A stretch of DNA of 64,000 bases, from the NCBI RefSeq assembly GCF_027213645.1, contig NZ_JAPWGL010000001.1:434001-498000 (forward strand). The letters run 5' to 3'. Position 1 is the stretch's first letter, and each line of letters begins with the position of its first letter. Positions 1 to 9,129 of the stretch are shown in pieces. Both the position numbers and the translations under genes were made by a program. The stretch comes from Pedobacter rhodius. Its GTDB lineage: Bacteria > Bacteroidota > Bacteroidia > Sphingobacteriales > Sphingobacteriaceae. The notes beneath the pieces were generated by a model. The model was given only the letters and a program-made list of their open reading frames with translations, was not told the origin of the DNA and made no database searches.

Positions 1-285
1 AGACTGAAATTCCTCTGCATGACGATTATATTGTTTTAAATTATAAGGAGTTGATAAAATGAAAATACCCAGGCCTATTAATAAAGTGATGGTAATAAAC
101 TTCCTGTTCTTCTTTTTGAAAAATGCAATAACCGCTATAATTAATGTTAAAACGAAGAAATAGAAAATATGCAGTGAGTAACAAAAAGTCCACAGTAAAA
201 GGAATAAAAAAACAAAGCAAATTATTGAAAATAAGACTGTTTTAAAAAAAGAAGTAACTTTTTGACCGAAAGATTTTAGTGTCAT
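1..285 (-). CDS. Membrane protein of unknown function, C-terminus cut by window edge
   Basis: An open frame runs from an ATG at 285 to the window edge, giving 95 residues with no stop. It holds three hydrophobic stretches (about residues 17-36, 39-56 and 63-79) separated by short basic loops (KKKNRK at 57-62), so it is an inner-membrane protein with at least three membrane segments. I do not recognise the family. It is divergent from arfB, with 157 bases between the starts. The composition is biased (Phe, Leu, Ile), but unbroken reading over 95 codons in AT-rich DNA and the positive-inside pattern favour a real gene. Confidence 0.6.
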   Translation of the reverse strand, partial: MTLKSFGQKVTSFFKTVLFSIICFVFLFLLLWTFCYSLHIFYFFVLTLIIAVIAFFKKKNRKFITITLLIGLGIFILSTPYNLKQYNRHAEEFQS

Positions 286-407
286 ATGATCGTGTAACTA
301 AGCGCTTATTAGAATGAATTTTTGAAGTTAAAATTTCTAAATGAATAAACAAAATTGCATAAATTATAAAAAGTAGATGAAAGGAACTGTTCTACATTGT
401 TTTGATA

Positions 408-415
408 TATATTTG
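408..415 (+). promoter_or_regulatory. Possible -7 box for arfB
   Basis: TATATTTG matches the Bacteroidota -7 consensus TAnnTTTG and ends 27 bases before the arfB ATG. I do not see a TTTG at the usual 19-base spacing upstream, so this rests on one box only. Confidence 0.3.
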
Positions 416-442
416 ATTTAAATTTATGATTTTTTTAGAATA

Positions 443-853
443 ATGATACCTGACAGAGCGGAAATTTTAAAAATAGTTAGCTTTAGAACATCGAGAAGTG
501 GCGGTAAAGGCGGACAAAATGTAAATAAGGTATCGAGCAAAGTCGAATTAATTTTTAATATTAATGATGCCAATTTTTTAAATGAAGATGAAAAAGCTTT
601 ATTAAAATCCAGGTTGGAAAAAAGAACGGCTGCAGATGGATGTATCCATATTATTTCACAAGAGGATAGAAGTCAACTGTTAAACAAAGAAAAAACAATA
701 GTAAAACTCATCGGACTGATCAAGAAATCGTTGCACGTTCAGAAAAAAAGAAAACCGACGAAAACACCAAAATCTGTTATTGAAAACAGGTTAAAAAATA
801 AAACGGTTAAATCAGATTTAAAAAGATCCAGAAAAAAACCGAGCATGGATTAG
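443..853 (+). CDS. arfB: Alternative ribosome-rescue factor B (peptidyl-tRNA hydrolase ArfB/YaeJ)
   Basis: This 136-residue protein releases the nascent chain from ribosomes stalled on mRNAs without a stop codon. The catalytic GGQ is at residues 23-25 within the family motif SRSGGKGGQNVNK (17-29), which is shared with class I release factors. The C-terminal tail (about 98-136) is rich in Lys and Arg, as in ArfB, where it enters the empty mRNA channel. It lacks the codon-recognition domains of RF1 and RF2, and its length is typical of ArfB. The start is the first ATG in frame. It stands alone, divergent from the membrane protein at the left edge. The family call is firm; the substrate preference comes from the family. 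Confidence 0.93.
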   Translation: MIPDRAEILKIVSFRTSRSGGKGGQNVNKVSSKVELIFNINDANFLNEDEKALLKSRLEKRTAADGCIHIISQEDRSQLLNKEKTIVKLIGLIKKSLHVQKKRKPTKTPKSVIENRLKNKTVKSDLKRSRKKPSMD

Positions 854-960
854 GTGGTTGATGGCTATCGGTAACCAGTTAGCACTTATACGATTTATAG
901 TTTGCTGTTCGCAATTACATTTCAAGGTTAAATCAACAATATTGGCAATTCGGGAATTAA

Positions 961-1911
961 CTATATCTTCCCAAACCTGTAATACAAGCTTAATCCTCCA
1001 TAGTTTTGTGCTTTTGCAACACTTTTAACTTCTTTAGTTTTGAAAATTATATTGAAATCTGCAGTAAATCTTTTTGAGCTGTAGTTTATGCCAAACTGCT
1101 GTTCAAATACAATTGGTTTAACCCCAAAGGTTACGGGGCTGTCATTATTAAAAAGGCTTCCCTGGATGGTTGCATCATAGGCTACAACATTTATTTGTGG
1201 TTTTGCATAAAAGAAAAATTCGGAATTGTTTAGGCTTTTGGTTTTAGCATTACCAATAACAGCGTTATGATAAGCACTATTAAACAATTGATTTAATTTA
1301 CCTGCTCTGAAAAGTACTGAAGTACCCAAGCCACTAAATGTAGTTCCTAAATTTGCATACGCTTGTCCGCTGAAATCGACTGCATTATCACTTGAGCGAT
1401 GGATTAATTTACTATAATTTCCTGACAGGTTAACAGCCAATTCGTTTTTTATCTGGTATTCCCAGCCTGCCGGTGTATAAAAACCAACTGTTTTGTGCAA
1501 AAACTTTTGTGCATCCTCGGCCAGGGAATTTGGCCCTACTGTACCAATTTCTATGCTCGTTTTTAGTACGCTTTCCTTTTTATAAAAAACGGAATAGGCA
1601 GCACCAGCATATAAATAACCTGCAAAGGGCCTATCCTGATCTTCTTTTTTCGCAACCTGACCCCAATAAGGCGTGTACATTTTCTGGCCTGCTGAAATTT
1701 CGAACGTTTTCTTTTCAATGTTTTCTCCAACCTTTTCAGGGTTTATCGCGCTGCGATAATAGATAAACAAGCCATTGGTATAATACCTGTCATTTAAAGT
1801 GGCCAGATAAGCGTCATTTTCTGTTTTAAAGCCAAACTCGTTCTTAAAGTTTTGAGCTTTAGCTACATCAATAACAAACAATATCAAAAAAAAAGTTAAA
1901 ATCGATTTCAT
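961..1911 (-). CDS. LpxR-like outer-membrane lipid A deacylase family protein (DUF2219)
   Basis: This 316-residue protein begins with a signal peptide (about 1-19, ending AKA-Q). It has the LpxR pattern: END at 31-33, then DRYYTNG at 41-47, the segment DRPFAGYLY at 93-101, and H139 followed by W150, Q153, N156 and E157. In Salmonella LpxR the matching Asn, Asp, His and Glu form the calcium-dependent site that removes the 3'-acyloxyacyl group of lipid A. The rest alternates polar and hydrophobic residues as in a 12-strand barrel and ends in an aromatic-rich strand. The ATG directly follows a hairpin with a T run, which would end lon transcription. Activity on lipid A is inferred; many Bacteroidota members of this family are untested. 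Confidence 0.8.
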   Translation of the reverse strand: MKSILTFFLILFVIDVAKAQNFKNEFGFKTENDAYLATLNDRYYTNGLFIYYRSAINPEKVGENIEKKTFEISAGQKMYTPYWGQVAKKEDQDRPFAGYLYAGAAYSVFYKKESVLKTSIEIGTVGPNSLAEDAQKFLHKTVGFYTPAGWEYQIKNELAVNLSGNYSKLIHRSSDNAVDFSGQAYANLGTTFSGLGTSVLFRAGKLNQLFNSAYHNAVIGNAKTKSLNNSEFFFYAKPQINVVAYDATIQGSLFNNDSPVTFGVKPIVFEQQFGINYSSKRFTADFNIIFKTKEVKSVAKAQNYGGLSLYYRFGKI

Positions 1912-1938
1912 AAAAAAGTCCCGATGATTTATCGGGAC
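1912..1938 (-). terminator. Intrinsic terminator after lon, abutting the LpxR-like start
   Basis: On the minus strand an 8-bp stem (GTCCCGAT / ATCGGGAC, plus-strand arms 1918-1925 and 1931-1938, 5-base loop) is followed by six T residues (plus-strand A at 1912-1917). The next base is the A of the ATG at 1911. It lies 67 bases past the lon stop. Confidence 0.7.
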
Positions 1939-2004
1939 TATAAAAGTATCTATTGTAAATGAATTTATTAATCAGGCACTGAAATAAAATCAGAATATTA
2001 CAAA

Positions 2005-4476
2005 TTAGTTAACAATCGGGGCAATTTTAATGCTCAAATCAATTGGCTTTTTAACTTTATTTTTAAGTAATGCAAGTTCAATTACTTCACTCATTTCTGA
2101 AACGTAATGAAATTTTAAATCCTTAACATAGCTTTCTTTAATTTCCAAAATGTCTTTTCTGTTGCTTTTGCAAAGAATGATTTCTTTAATATTTGCTCTT
2201 TTTGCGGCTAAGATTTTTTCCTTAATTCCACCTACAGGCAAAACTTTTCCACGTAACGTAATTTCGCCGGTCATTGCTAAATGTTGTTTTACCTTCCTTT
2301 GTGTAAATGCAGAAGTAAGCGCCGTTAACATGGTTACGCCAGCAGAAGGGCCATCTTTTGGTGTCGCGCCAGCGGGTACATGAACATGAACATCCCAGTT
2401 ATCAAATAAGGTGTAATCAATACCAAATTCGTTTGCATGTGCACGCAGATAAGCCAATGCAATTACGGCCGACTCTTTCATCACATCGCCCAGATTACCG
2501 GTTAAAGTTAACTTTCCTTTACCGGGACTTAAACTGGATTCAATAAAAAGAATGTCGCCGCCAACGCTTGTCCAGGCTAAGCCCGTAACCACACCTGCAA
2601 CTTCATTACCTTCATACAAATCTTTATCGTAAATGGGTGCACCTAAGATACGTTCAACATCGTTTTCAGTTAAAGTGATGTTATAGGCTTCTTCCATTGC
2701 AATTTTTGTTGCTACACCGCGAACTAAAGAACCAATTTTTTTCTCTAAACCACGAACACCGCTTTCACGCGTATAATCTTCAATTACCTTTTCAATCAGC
2801 GCAGGTTTAAGGCTGATATCTTTCAGTTTTAAACCGTGATTTTCTTTTTGTTTTGGCAATAAAAACTTCTTCGCAATTTCTATTTTTTCTTCGATTGTAT
2901 AGCCGTTAACTTCGATAATCTCCATACGATCTAATAAAGCAGGTTGTATCGTACTTAAAGAGTTTGCGGTGGCAATGAATAAAATATTCGATAAATCGTA
3001 GTCCATCTCTACGTAGTGATCGTAAAAAGCATTATTTTGTTCAGGGTCTAACACTTCTAGCAAAGCGGAAGATGGATCGCCACGGTGGTCTGTTCCAACT
3101 TTATCAATTTCATCTAATACAAAAACAGGATTATCTGCACCTGCTTTTTTAATTGATGAAATGATACGACCCGGCATTGCGCCAATATATGTTTTCCGGT
3201 GACCTCTAATTTCTGCTTCGTCGCGAATGCCGCCTAAAGCCATGCGCACATATTTACGGCCTAAAGCTTTTGCAATAGATTTTCCTAATGATGTTTTACC
3301 TACCCCCGGAGGGCCAACCAAACATAAAATAGGCGCCTTCATGTCCCTTTTAAGTTTCAACACCGCCAAATATTCAATTATACGTTGTTTAACTTTTTCA
3401 AGACCAAAATGGTCTTTATCTAAAATACGTTGCGCTCTTTTAAGGTCGAAATTATCTTTTGTAAACTCACTCCAGGGTAAATCCAAAAGCAATTCCAAAT
3501 AGTTAAGCTGAACCGAATAATCTGGTGCAGCGGGGTTCATACGGCCTAATTTGTCAAGCTCTTTATCAAAATGTGCATAAACCTCTTTCGACCATTTTTT
3601 CTTTTTAGCCCGTTCCTGTAATGCATCAAATTCCAAATCTGCCGAACTTCCGCCCAGTTCTTCCTGAATGGTTTTTAACTGCTGATTTAAAAAATAATCA
3701 CGTTGTTGTTTATCTAAATCCGTACGAACTTTAGATTGAATCTGATTCCTCAGTTCAAGCATCTGCAATTCTACCATTAAAAGTTCCATAACCTTCTGGG
3801 CCCTTTCAAGCAAATTATCCATCTCAAGAATTCTTTGCTTATCGGCCATTTCGGCATTCATATTCGATGATATAAAATTGATCAGAAATGAATTACTTTC
3901 AATGTTTTTTAAGGCAATACTCGCCTCACTTGGAATATTTGGTGAAAGTTGAATAATCTGAGCAGACATTTCACGAATCGAGGCAATAAGGGTTTTAAAT
4001 TCCTTATCGGTTTTTGTTTTTTGTTCCTCGAATTTTTTAACAGATGCTTTTATGTAAGGCTCATTTTGCACTTCCGCCAAAAGGCTGAAACGTTGTTTAC
4101 CTTGTATAATAACAGTCGTGTTTCCATCCGGCATTTGCAAAAGCTTAATAATGTTTGCAACTGTTCCAACGGTATTTAACTGCTCAAAAGTCGGATCTTC
4201 TATCGACACATCTTTTTGAGAAACCACACCAATTATTTTATTGCCTTTATAGGCTTCTTTAATTAATTTGATGGATTTATCCCTTCCAACGGTAATGGGA
4301 ATTACAACACCCGGAAATAAAACTGTATTACGTAAAGGTAAAATTGCTAAAATTTCGGGCGTTTCCTCATTATTCATATCTTCCTCATCCTGTTGAGACA
4401 TTAATGGAAAAAATTCGGTATCCTCGTTAATAATTGGCATTGCGTTATTAAAATCAAATATATCTTGTTTACTCAT
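2005..4476 (-). CDS. lon: ATP-dependent endopeptidase Lon
   Basis: Cytoplasmic AAA+ serine protease that degrades misfolded and regulatory proteins. From an ATG at 4476 it has 823 residues: an N-terminal LON substrate domain (about 40-240), a coiled helical part, an AAA+ module with Walker [10 protein letters not shown] at 388-396 and Walker B FVLDEID, and a C-terminal protease domain with the Ser-Lys dyad S711 (PKDGPSAG) and K754 (GGIKEK), 43 residues apart as in E. coli (S679, K722). The frame stays open to a TTG at 4566, which would add 30 residues; I prefer the ATG because the extension looks unlike Lon and other Bacteroidota Lon proteins, as I recall them, start MSK. It stands alone and is closed by a hairpin at 1912-1938. 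Confidence 0.95.
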   Translation of the reverse strand: MSKQDIFDFNNAMPIINEDTEFFPLMSQQDEEDMNNEETPEILAILPLRNTVLFPGVVIPITVGRDKSIKLIKEAYKGNKIIGVVSQKDVSIEDPTFEQLNTVGTVANIIKLLQMPDGNTTVIIQGKQRFSLLAEVQNEPYIKASVKKFEEQKTKTDKEFKTLIASIREMSAQIIQLSPNIPSEASIALKNIESNSFLINFISSNMNAEMADKQRILEMDNLLERAQKVMELLMVELQMLELRNQIQSKVRTDLDKQQRDYFLNQQLKTIQEELGGSSADLEFDALQERAKKKKWSKEVYAHFDKELDKLGRMNPAAPDYSVQLNYLELLLDLPWSEFTKDNFDLKRAQRILDKDHFGLEKVKQRIIEYLAVLKLKRDMKAPILCLVGPPGVGKTSLGKSIAKALGRKYVRMALGGIRDEAEIRGHRKTYIGAMPGRIISSIKKAGADNPVFVLDEIDKVGTDHRGDPSSALLEVLDPEQNNAFYDHYVEMDYDLSNILFIATANSLSTIQPALLDRMEIIEVNGYTIEEKIEIAKKFLLPKQKENHGLKLKDISLKPALIEKVIEDYTRESGVRGLEKKIGSLVRGVATKIAMEEAYNITLTENDVERILGAPIYDKDLYEGNEVAGVVTGLAWTSVGGDILFIESSLSPGKGKLTLTGNLGDVMKESAVIALAYLRAHANEFGIDYTLFDNWDVHVHVPAGATPKDGPSAGVTMLTALTSAFTQRKVKQHLAMTGEITLRGKVLPVGGIKEKILAAKRANIKEIILCKSNRKDILEIKESYVKDLKFHYVSEMSEVIELALLKNKVKKPIDLSIKIAPIVN

Positions 4477-4780
4477 TCTTATATTATGAAACGACAAACT
4501 GGCAGTTTTATCGTCGGTAACCTGTGTGTTTTTTAATGTATACTTTAAATTCAACTCTTGTGCCAAAGTTGCTTTAAGTTAATGTTATCTAAAAATTGAT
4601 AAAATGTTATGATAAAAAGGCAGTATTATATAAATTATTAACCAAATATCATATATCGAAATTTTGAGCGTTAGAGATATTGTTAATTGACTAGTGAATG
4701 TAAAAAAATTAAACCACTTTATTTCTGAGAATTGAATTATATTGCATAAATATTTTATTCATTTATATGCAATGAAATTT

Positions 4781-4788
4781 TAGATTTG
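4781..4788 (+). promoter_or_regulatory. Possible -7 box for the TPR gene
   Basis: TAGATTTG fits TAnnTTTG and lies 18 bases before the ATG at 4807. The -33 position lacks a clear TTTG. Confidence 0.3.
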
Positions 4789-4806
4789 TTAACTTATTAA
4801 TAGTAC

Positions 4807-5430
4807 ATGAACTATATTAAACAAACCATTTTAGGTTTAATTATTTTTTCTTCCAGCAACAGTTTTGCACAAAACAGTAACGATAAAAAAGTTATGGATG
4901 CAATGCTTAAGGGAGATTATAAAACTGCCGTTTCACAATTAGAAAAAGCTGATGCCAAAACACCGGATAATTCAAAAATCTTACAGATGCTTGGCTATTC
5001 TTATTTTCAAAACGGCGAATTTGAAAAATGCATAGGAACTTATAGTCGTTTAATTGTTTTAAAACCAAGTGAGGTTTCTGCATATTATTACAGGGGTAAA
5101 GCTCGTTTAAATATTGCAAACGATCCAAAAGAATCTTTAAATACCATGCGTGAAAATTTTTATACTGCAGCCATTAAAGATTTTTCAAAAGCAAGTGAAC
5201 TCAGCGGGGACGAAGACCCTCAAATGTTTCAGAACAGGGGTTTAGCTTATAAAGATTATGCAATTTACAGGTCTTATAAAGCAAAAAAGGCCGTAGAAAA
5301 AGCGGCATGCATTGCGTTGTTTAATAATTCTATTGCAGATTTTCAGAAAATACTGACTTTACAGCCCTTACGGAAAGATATTATAGACTGGATTACATAT
5401 AATAAAGCGCAGATTGCGAGCTTAAAGTAA
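4807..5430 (+). CDS. Exported tetratricopeptide-repeat protein
   Basis: This 207-residue protein has a signal peptide (about 1-21, cut before QNSNDKK) and then helical repeats of TPR type: about 29-60 (MLKGDYKTAVSQLEKA), 61-95 (MLGYSYFQNGEFEKCIGTYS) and 96-130 (YYYRGKARLNI), with a fourth degenerate pair near the C-terminus. TPRs mediate protein contacts; the partner is unknown. It is probably periplasmic. It converges on the lipoprotein gene at 5480, and the two share one large bidirectional hairpin. No enzymatic motif is visible. Confidence 0.8.
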   Translation: MNYIKQTILGLIIFSSSNSFAQNSNDKKVMDAMLKGDYKTAVSQLEKADAKTPDNSKILQMLGYSYFQNGEFEKCIGTYSRLIVLKPSEVSAYYYRGKARLNIANDPKESLNTMRENFYTAAIKDFSKASELSGDEDPQMFQNRGLAYKDYAIYRSYKAKKAVEKAACIALFNNSIADFQKILTLQPLRKDIIDWITYNKAQIASLK

Positions 5431-5446
5431 AACAGGTAATTGTAAT

Positions 5447-5488
5447 AAACCATAAAGGCTTGAAATTAATTTCAAGCCTTTATGGTTT
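5447..5488. terminator. Perfect 42-base palindrome, bidirectional terminator
   Basis: Two 21-base arms (5447-5467 and 5468-5488) are exact reverse complements, so the effective loop is about four bases. It sits between converging genes. The right arm holds the last codons and the TAA (plus-strand TTA at 5480-5482) of the minus-strand lipoprotein gene. Runs of A and T at the arm ends could supply a weak U tract on either strand. Confidence 0.75.
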
Positions 5489-6013
5489 AAACCGTCCGGT
5501 AATCTCATAATTTTTTGCCGACAACAGTCTTATTTTTTGATGCTTTTTAATCTGATACAAACTATCCGGATAGTAAATTAAGGTATCTCCTGAAGTGTAT
5601 AAAAGATTTTTGTTTGAAATTACAATCTCCAGCTTTTTAATCCTGCCGTTTTCCTGGGTTAACACAACCCTCTTTACAGGAATCTTTTTATCATCAGAAG
5701 TGTAATTTTCTGTTTTATTGGTTTTTTCTACTTTAAAACTGCCGTTCCATGAAGCCTTGTTTATATCCGCATTTGTAAAGATTGCGAATTCTTTGGCCCA
5801 ATCTGCAATTTTTAAAACTTTGGTTTCCTTAACATTATTAACAGAAACACCTTTAATAACCTTTGGATTTGTCTTTGTTAACCTAGCCGTTTCTTTTTTG
5901 AAATAACCATTTATATCAAAGTATAATAAATTGGTATTTACTTTCGATTCGTCGCGCTGATTACAGGCCAAAAAACCTAAAGTAAATACCAGAATACTTA
6001 ATTTTTTATTCAT
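5480..6013 (-). CDS. Putative lipoprotein of unknown function
   Basis: A 177-residue protein with an N-terminal lipobox (LGFLAC, Cys17), so probably anchored in the envelope. The mature part is rich in Lys and Asn, with several beta-like stretches and the segment GDTLIYYPDSLYQIKKHQKI near the end. I do not recognise a domain. Its ATG overlaps the gpmI stop by one base (TAATG), so it is translated from the same mRNA as gpmI, although the functions look unrelated. Its stop codon lies inside the terminator palindrome. Confidence 0.75.
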   Translation of the reverse strand: MNKKLSILVFTLGFLACNQRDESKVNTNLLYFDINGYFKKETARLTKTNPKVIKGVSVNNVKETKVLKIADWAKEFAIFTNADINKASWNGSFKVEKTNKTENYTSDDKKIPVKRVVLTQENGRIKKLEIVISNKNLLYTSGDTLIYYPDSLYQIKKHQKIRLLSAKNYEITGRFKP

Positions 6014-7533
6014 TATACCAAAACGTTGCCTGTCATTTCTTCAGGAATTTCTACGCCCAGAATTTTTAATACCGTTGGGGCGATATCGCCAAGTTTTCCG
6101 TCGGCTATGCTTTTATATTCTTCGTCGATTAATATGCAGGGAACCAGATTTGTAGTGTGCGCCGTGTTTGGAGAACCATCACTATTAACCATAAACTCCG
6201 AATTACCATGATCTGCAAGCAGGATAAAAGAATAGCCGTTTTCAAGTCCCTTTTTAACTACAATTTCGGCACATTTATCAGCAGTTTCTACGGCTTTTAT
6301 TACAGCTGAAAATACACCTGTATGACCAACCATATCCGGGTTGGCAAAATTTAAGCAGATAAAATCAGCCCAACCCGTTTCCATTTCTTTAGTAATCGCA
6401 TCCGTAATGCCTGCAGCACTCATCTCCGGTTGTAAATCGTATGTTGCAACTTTTGGGGAGGGAATCAAGATGCGTTTTTCATTTGCGAATTCTGTTTCTC
6501 TGCCGCCTGAAAAGAAGAAAGTAACATGCGGATATTTTTCGGTTTCAGCTATCCGGATTTGATTTTTTCCATTTTCGGCTAAAACTTCACCTATCGTATG
6601 CGATAAATCGTCTTTGGTGAAAATCACGTTGACTTTTTCAAAACTTTCGTCGTAAGTTGTCATGGTAACATAATACAATGGCAACTTGTGCATTTGCTGT
6701 TCCGGGAAATCTTTTTGAGTTAGGGCCGTTGTAATTTCACGACCTCTGTCGGTACGGAAATTAAAACAAACAACCACGTCATCGTTTTGAATTGTCGCTA
6801 CAGGTTCGCCATTATTTTGCGTTAAAACAACAGGTTTGATAAACTCATCCGTAACACCTTCGTCATAAGATTTTTTAATTGCTGCTAAAACATCCCGAGT
6901 TTTTTCGCCCAGGCCATTAACCATAACATCGTAAGCTTGTTTAACACGTTCCCAACGATTATCCCTGTCCATCGCATAATAGCGGCCAACCACCGATGCT
7001 AATTTTACATTGGTGCCCTGAATGTGGTTTTGCAGATCGGTTATAAATCCGAATCCCGAATTTGGATCGGTATCACGGCCATCTAAAAAAGCATGAACAA
7101 ATGTATTTGGAACATTGGCTTCATTTGCAGCATCACACAGGGCTTTTAAATGTTCGATATGGGCATGCACCCCCCCGTTTGAAACCAAACCGATAAAATG
7201 TACAGCCTTATTATTTTGCTTTGCATAGTCGAAAGCACCAACCAATACCGGATTATTGTGTAATTCTCTATCCTGGATCGATTTATTTATTCTGCCCAGT
7301 TCCTGGTAAACTACACGTCCTGCACCTAAATTCATGTGCCCAACTTCCGAATTACCCATTTGCCCGGCCGGTAAACCGACAGCTTCTCCGGAAGCTTCTA
7401 ATTTTGAATTTGGATATTTTGCTAATAAGGAATCGAAGAAAGGCGTATTAGCGGCATATGCAGCATCAGAATTATCATGTTTTCCATAGCCCCAGCCATC
7501 AAGAATAATAAGCGCAAGTTTTTTATTTTTCAT
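6013..7533 (-). CDS. gpmI: 2,3-bisphosphoglycerate-independent phosphoglycerate mutase
   Basis: Interconverts 3- and 2-phosphoglycerate in glycolysis with two manganese ions and a phosphoserine intermediate. The 506-residue length is standard. Metal ligands are visible at D12 (LIILDGWGYG) and in the C-terminal LLADHGNSE. The nucleophile is S62 in GQMGNSEVGHMNLGAGR. The middle insert domain with HAFLDGRDT and DRDNRWERV is also present. It is the first gene of a two-gene unit with the lipoprotein that starts on its stop codon. Confidence 0.96.
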   Translation of the reverse strand: MKNKKLALIILDGWGYGKHDNSDAAYAANTPFFDSLLAKYPNSKLEASGEAVGLPAGQMGNSEVGHMNLGAGRVVYQELGRINKSIQDRELHNNPVLVGAFDYAKQNNKAVHFIGLVSNGGVHAHIEHLKALCDAANEANVPNTFVHAFLDGRDTDPNSGFGFITDLQNHIQGTNVKLASVVGRYYAMDRDNRWERVKQAYDVMVNGLGEKTRDVLAAIKKSYDEGVTDEFIKPVVLTQNNGEPVATIQNDDVVVCFNFRTDRGREITTALTQKDFPEQQMHKLPLYYVTMTTYDESFEKVNVIFTKDDLSHTIGEVLAENGKNQIRIAETEKYPHVTFFFSGGRETEFANEKRILIPSPKVATYDLQPEMSAAGITDAITKEMETGWADFICLNFANPDMVGHTGVFSAVIKAVETADKCAEIVVKKGLENGYSFILLADHGNSEFMVNSDGSPNTAHTTNLVPCILIDEEYKSIADGKLGDIAPTVLKILGVEIPEEMTGNVLV

Positions 7534-7752
7534 TCAAATTATAATTTATTAATAAGGGATTTTAAGTAAGCATATTTATATCACTTATTTAAAATTGTTA
7601 ATCAATTTTAAAACATTTTGAAAACAGGTATGTTTTAAAAATGCTTTATAAGGCAAATATAAGTTTATTGATGCTTATACAAATTAAGAAATCCTTTTTT
7701 TGATAAGCTAATGGCATAATTTTAGCTACACGGTCCATTATAAAATATTGAA

Positions 7753-8151
7753 ATGATCCGAAGCTTACTTTTATTCATTATAGCCATTGCACCAATATAT
7801 CGTTCTGCGAACCTGCAGGCGGATATTATTGATGATTTATCATCTTATTTTAAGGCGGGAAATTCTAAAGAAATTGCTAAAAATTTTGCACCTACAATAG
7901 AACTCATTATCATTGATGAAGAAGATGTATACTCTAAAGCACAGGGAGAACAAATATTAAAGGATTTTTTTAACAAACATGTGCCTGTTAAAACAAGTAT
8001 TTTTCATAGAATAAATAACAGCCAGAATTATAGGTTTGGTGTAGTCCTGGTGAATACAAATAAAGAAACTTTCAGGGTTTCGATCACGATGAAGAAGTTT
8101 AACACATCATTTTTAATTACCGAACTCCGGATAGAACCCTCAAAAGATTAA
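7753..8151 (+). CDS. DUF4783 family protein, exported
   Basis: A 132-residue protein with a hydrophobic N-terminus (about 1-18). The mature part has the layout of a small NTF2-like fold: LSSYFKAGNSKEIAKNF, a turn, then strands through FGVVLVNTNKETFRVSI and ending LITELRIEP. It matches what I recall of DUF4783, a Bacteroidota family often encoded just upstream of nadC, as here. The function is unknown. NTF2-like folds bind small ligands or act as scaffolds, but no catalytic residues can be named. Confidence 0.75.
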   Translation: MIRSLLLFIIAIAPIYRSANLQADIIDDLSSYFKAGNSKEIAKNFAPTIELIIIDEEDVYSKAQGEQILKDFFNKHVPVKTSIFHRINNSQNYRFGVVLVNTNKETFRVSITMKKFNTSFLITELRIEPSKD

Positions 8152-8209
8152 GGAGATTAAGTTTTTACATTTTCTGCAAAACACTTAAGGATTGCCTGAT
8201 AAATATTTC

Positions 8210-8217
8210 TATTTTTG
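8210..8217 (+). promoter_or_regulatory. Possible -7 box for nadC
   Basis: TATTTTTG fits TAnnTTTG and ends 18 bases before the TTG start at 8236. A TTG at 8192-8194 is 15 bases upstream, shorter than the usual 19. nadC may thus have its own promoter in addition to read-through from the DUF4783 gene. Confidence 0.35.
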
Positions 8218-8235
8218 AAGCTTAATTCCTAAACC

Positions 8236-9078
8236 TTGGATAAGCAACTTATATCACAATTTATAAAAAATGCACTTGCCGAAGATGTTGGCGATGGCGA
8301 TCATACCTCGTTGGCTACCATTCCAATCGATACACAAGGTAAAGCAAAATTATTGATTAAGGAGAACGGCATTTTAGCCGGTATCGAACTGGCGCTGGAA
8401 ATATTTTCAACAGTTGATAAATCTTTAAAGGTTAACGTTTTAATTAATGATGGTTCCAGTGTAGAAATAGGAGATATTGTATTAACGGTTTCGGGAAGTA
8501 CACATTCTATTTTAATTGCGGAGCGTTTGGTATTAAACTGCATGCAGCGCATGAGTGGCATTGCAACTAAAACAAATCGGATAGTTTCGTTACTGAAGGG
8601 AACCAAGACAAAACTTTTAGATACCCGGAAAACAACGCCAGGTTTACGTTACCTTGAAAAATGGGCCGTGCGGATTGGCGGGGGTGTAAATCATAGAATT
8701 GGTTTGTATGATATGATTTTGATTAAGGATAATCATGTAGATTATGCCGGTGGAATCAGCAATGCCTTGAATGCAGCAAAACTATATCTGGCTAATCATA
8801 AAAAATCGCTGCAAATCGAAATTGAGGTTAGGAATTTAGCAGAATTAAATCAGGTAATCGAAGCAGGCGGTGCAGATAGAATTATGCTGGATAATTTTGA
8901 TTTTCCGGATTTGCGACAAGCCGTCGAATTAATTAATGGCCGCTATATTACGGAAGCTTCAGGGGGCATTACCGAAGAAAATGTAACACAATATGCGGCT
9001 TGTGGTGTGGATTACATTTCGATGGGTGCGCTTACACATTCTGTGAAAAGCCTCGATATGAGTTTGAAAGCATATTAA
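8236..9078 (+). CDS. nadC: Nicotinate-nucleotide pyrophosphorylase (carboxylating)
   Basis: Converts quinolinate and PRPP to nicotinate mononucleotide and CO2, the entry to de novo NAD synthesis. The 280 residues carry the quinolinate/PRPP site: DTRKTTPGLR at 129-138, H153-R154, and K164-D165-N166-H167, then E179-type barrel residues and SGGITEEN near the end. The start is TTG at 8236: a TAA lies in the same frame two codons upstream and no ATG occurs before the conserved N-terminal helix. It is followed after 51 bases by plsY. Confidence 0.96.
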   Translation: MDKQLISQFIKNALAEDVGDGDHTSLATIPIDTQGKAKLLIKENGILAGIELALEIFSTVDKSLKVNVLINDGSSVEIGDIVLTVSGSTHSILIAERLVLNCMQRMSGIATKTNRIVSLLKGTKTKLLDTRKTTPGLRYLEKWAVRIGGGVNHRIGLYDMILIKDNHVDYAGGISNALNAAKLYLANHKKSLQIEIEVRNLAELNQVIEAGGADRIMLDNFDFPDLRQAVELINGRYITEASGGITEENVTQYAACGVDYISMGALTHSVKSLDMSLKAY

Positions 9079-9129
9079 TCTATGATTTCTTATATAAAGA
9101 AAAGCTTATTTTTTGTATCATTGTAGGCT

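Noticed and set aside
4477..4566. N-terminal extension of Lon by 30 residues from TTG
   Set aside because: The sequence is not Lon-like and a normal ATG with the expected N-terminus follows at 4476.
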